A DNA stretch of 14,361 nt from Deltaproteobacteria bacterium. Its GTDB lineage: Bacteria > Desulfobacterota > WTBG01. A program made the position numbers and the translations under genes. The DNA lies in assembly GCA_013139225.1 (NCBI GenBank), contig WTBG01000234.1, positions 1-14,361 on the forward strand. The letters run 5' to 3'. Under the pieces are notes generated by a model. That model had not been told where the DNA came from, ran no database searches, and worked only from the letters and a program-made list of their open reading frames with translations. Shown here piece by piece: positions 13,037 to 14,361 of this stretch (positions are counted from its first letter, which is position 1; each line of letters begins with the position of its first letter).

Positions 13037-14361
13037 ATGAAAAAGGTACTCCTCTTCATTTCATCCCTGGTCTTTTTTCTTTCATTTCAAGATGTTGCCT
13101 GCCCTCAGATTATTACTGATATTAAGATTAGTTCTTCTCCCAACCCGGTAGGTTCTGGTGCGAGAGCTACTGGGATGGGGGGTGCCTTCATTGCAATCGC
13201 AGATGATGCAACTGCTGCTTCCTGGAATCCTGGAGGATTAATTCAGTTAGAAACCCCGGAGGTTTCTATCGTAGGCTCTTGTGATATTTCAAGAGATGAT
13301 TATGATTCTGAATCCCATCCGGAAGCTTCCGGCATGAATGAAATTACCCGTTATGATTTGAACTATTTCAGTATTGCCTATCCCTTCCAATTCGCTTCGA
13401 AGAATATGGTTGTCTCTTTAAATTACCAGAAGTTATATGATATGAATAAAAATATGGATTTTAATGTCATCAACACTGGCAGGTTACCTGGATTTCCACA
13501 ATATAAAATAAGAGATAAAGTTCGCTTCAGACAGAGGGGGAGCCTTAAGGCACTTTCCCCTGCTTATGCTATTCAGATAACCCCCCGCTTTTCGGTGGGA
13601 GCAACCTTTAACATTTGGACAGATGAACTTTTTTGGGACAATGATTGGACTGCAAATACTGATGAAACGTTTTCAGGCATTGGTGTAACGGGGACTACCT
13701 ATAGAAACAAGAGAACGAGAAAGGAAAGCTTTTCCCACTTCAAAGGTTTCAATATGAACTTTGGATTTCTCTGGGATATTAACCCTGCAATTACTGTTGG
13801 AGCTGTGTTTAAAACTCCTTTTAATGCCAGTCTGAGCTATCGTTACAAGGAAACACAAAAGGTTTATCAGCCTGCTATTGGCAGTATTATTACAAGTCGT
13901 ATAGAATTCTCGGAGCATCGTGAGCTTAAGATGCCCATGTCTTATGGACTGGGAATGGCTGTAAGGCTATCTGATATATTGACCATCTCTTTTGATGTCT
14001 ATCGCACCAACTGGTCTCGTTTCTTCATGGAAGATAAAGAAAACGGTGATTTTTCCCCCATTGATGGAACTCCCAGAAGACACTCACATGTTCATGATAC
14101 TACTCAAGTCCGCATTGGTGGTGAATATCTCTTGATGCTTGAGAAGACCATCATTCCGTTGCGGGCTGGTTTGTTCTATGATCCCCAGCCTTCTCAAAAG
14201 CACCCTGATGATTTCTTTGGTTTCAGTCTGGGTTCAGGTATAATGCTTAAAAAGCACATACTGCTCGACTGGGCGTATCAGATGAGATATGGTCACAATG
14301 TTTGCGGTGGCAGTCTGGGAGGCATTTCTGACGCCAAAGCTGATATCATACAACACAAATT
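13037..14361 (+). CDS. FadL/OmpP1-like outer-membrane beta-barrel protein, 3'-truncated by window edge
   Basis: Open from ATG 13037 to the window end (441 codons visible, no stop reached). An N-terminal signal peptide is clear: MKK, then a hydrophobic stretch (residues 4-17) and a probable cleavage after Ala21. The segment SSPNPVGSGARATGMGGAF (about 33-51) followed by IADDATAASWNPGGL is the hallmark of the OmpP1/FadL/PorV-like family. The rest shows alternating aromatic beta strands, such as FSVGATFNIWTDELFW and LTISFDVYRTNW, as in a barrel. Family members import hydrophobic compounds or act as assembly partners; the substrate here cannot be read from sequence. It follows the cyclase by 31 bases with no Shine-Dalgarno, the gap being heptamer repeat. 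A lipobox is not convincing, because the position -3 to Cys22 is Asp. Confidence 0.85.
   Translation, partial: MKKVLLFISSLVFFLSFQDVACPQIITDIKISSSPNPVGSGARATGMGGAFIAIADDATAASWNPGGLIQLETPEVSIVGSCDISRDDYDSESHPEASGMNEITRYDLNYFSIAYPFQFASKNMVVSLNYQKLYDMNKNMDFNVINTGRLPGFPQYKIRDKVRFRQRGSLKALSPAYAIQITPRFSVGATFNIWTDELFWDNDWTANTDETFSGIGVTGTTYRNKRTRKESFSHFKGFNMNFGFLWDINPAITVGAVFKTPFNASLSYRYKETQKVYQPAIGSIITSRIEFSEHRELKMPMSYGLGMAVRLSDILTISFDVYRTNWSRFFMEDKENGDFSPIDGTPRRHSHVHDTTQVRIGGEYLLMLEKTIIPLRAGLFYDPQPSQKHPDDFFGFSLGSGIMLKKHILLDWAYQMRYGHNVCGGSLGGISDAKADIIQHK

Noticed and set aside
1..14361. CRISPR arrays, tRNA, rRNA, integrase or prophage genes
   Set aside because: None were found by reading both strands; all long frames are assigned to chromosomal genes, and the repeats present lack CRISPR repeat-spacer structure.

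Overview
This window looks like chromosomal DNA from an uncultured, Gram-negative (two-membrane) bacterium with moderately AT-rich DNA. The evidence for two membranes is an LpxL/HtrB-type acyltransferase, a FadL/OmpP1-like outer-membrane protein with a signal peptide, and a membrane-anchored protein carrying CsgG/LpoB-like and FlgT-like modules. The housekeeping gene order (fab genes, rpiB, dCMP deaminase, nrdR, rib genes, nusB) and the degenerate heptamer repeats would fit a candidate phylum such as Omnitrophota or a relative. That placement is inference; the sequence alone does not fix the lineage.

Positions 1-7809 are one tightly packed rightward block. It begins with the 3' part of fabG, then acpP and fabF (type II fatty acid synthesis), rpiB (ribose-5-phosphate isomerase B), a dCMP deaminase, nrdR (ribonucleotide reductase repressor), ribD, ribE, ribBA and ribH (riboflavin synthesis) and nusB. 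Many junctions overlap or nearly touch. The metabolic logic is coherent: RpiB interconverts ribose-5-P and ribulose-5-P, and ribulose-5-P is the substrate of the RibB half of RibBA. No FMN riboswitch is visible. The only structured leader seen is a stem-loop between ribE and ribBA.

Positions 7806-8747 hold a leftward LpxL-like acyltransferase whose 3' end overlaps nusB by 4 bases. Its HX4(D/E) motif ends in Thr. Positions 8748-9027 are a 280-base divergent spacer with no credible gene. It carries a 13-bp direct-repeat/hairpin element, a 75-bp MITE-like element (perfect 10-bp terminal inverted repeats flanked by AAAG on both sides), and an inverted repeat that reaches over the recJ start codon.

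Positions 9028-14361 run rightward: recJ, then a large multidomain protein (class III adenylate cyclase, one membrane segment, TPRs, CsgG/LpoB-like domain, FlgT C-terminal-like domain), then a FadL/OmpP1-like outer-membrane protein cut by the window end. The cyclase fusion is the most unusual gene here: it appears to place a cytoplasmic cAMP-making domain on an envelope-facing sensor or scaffold. Two families of in-phase heptamer repeats lie just before nusB and before the outer-membrane protein gene. In both places a strong Shine-Dalgarno sequence is lacking.
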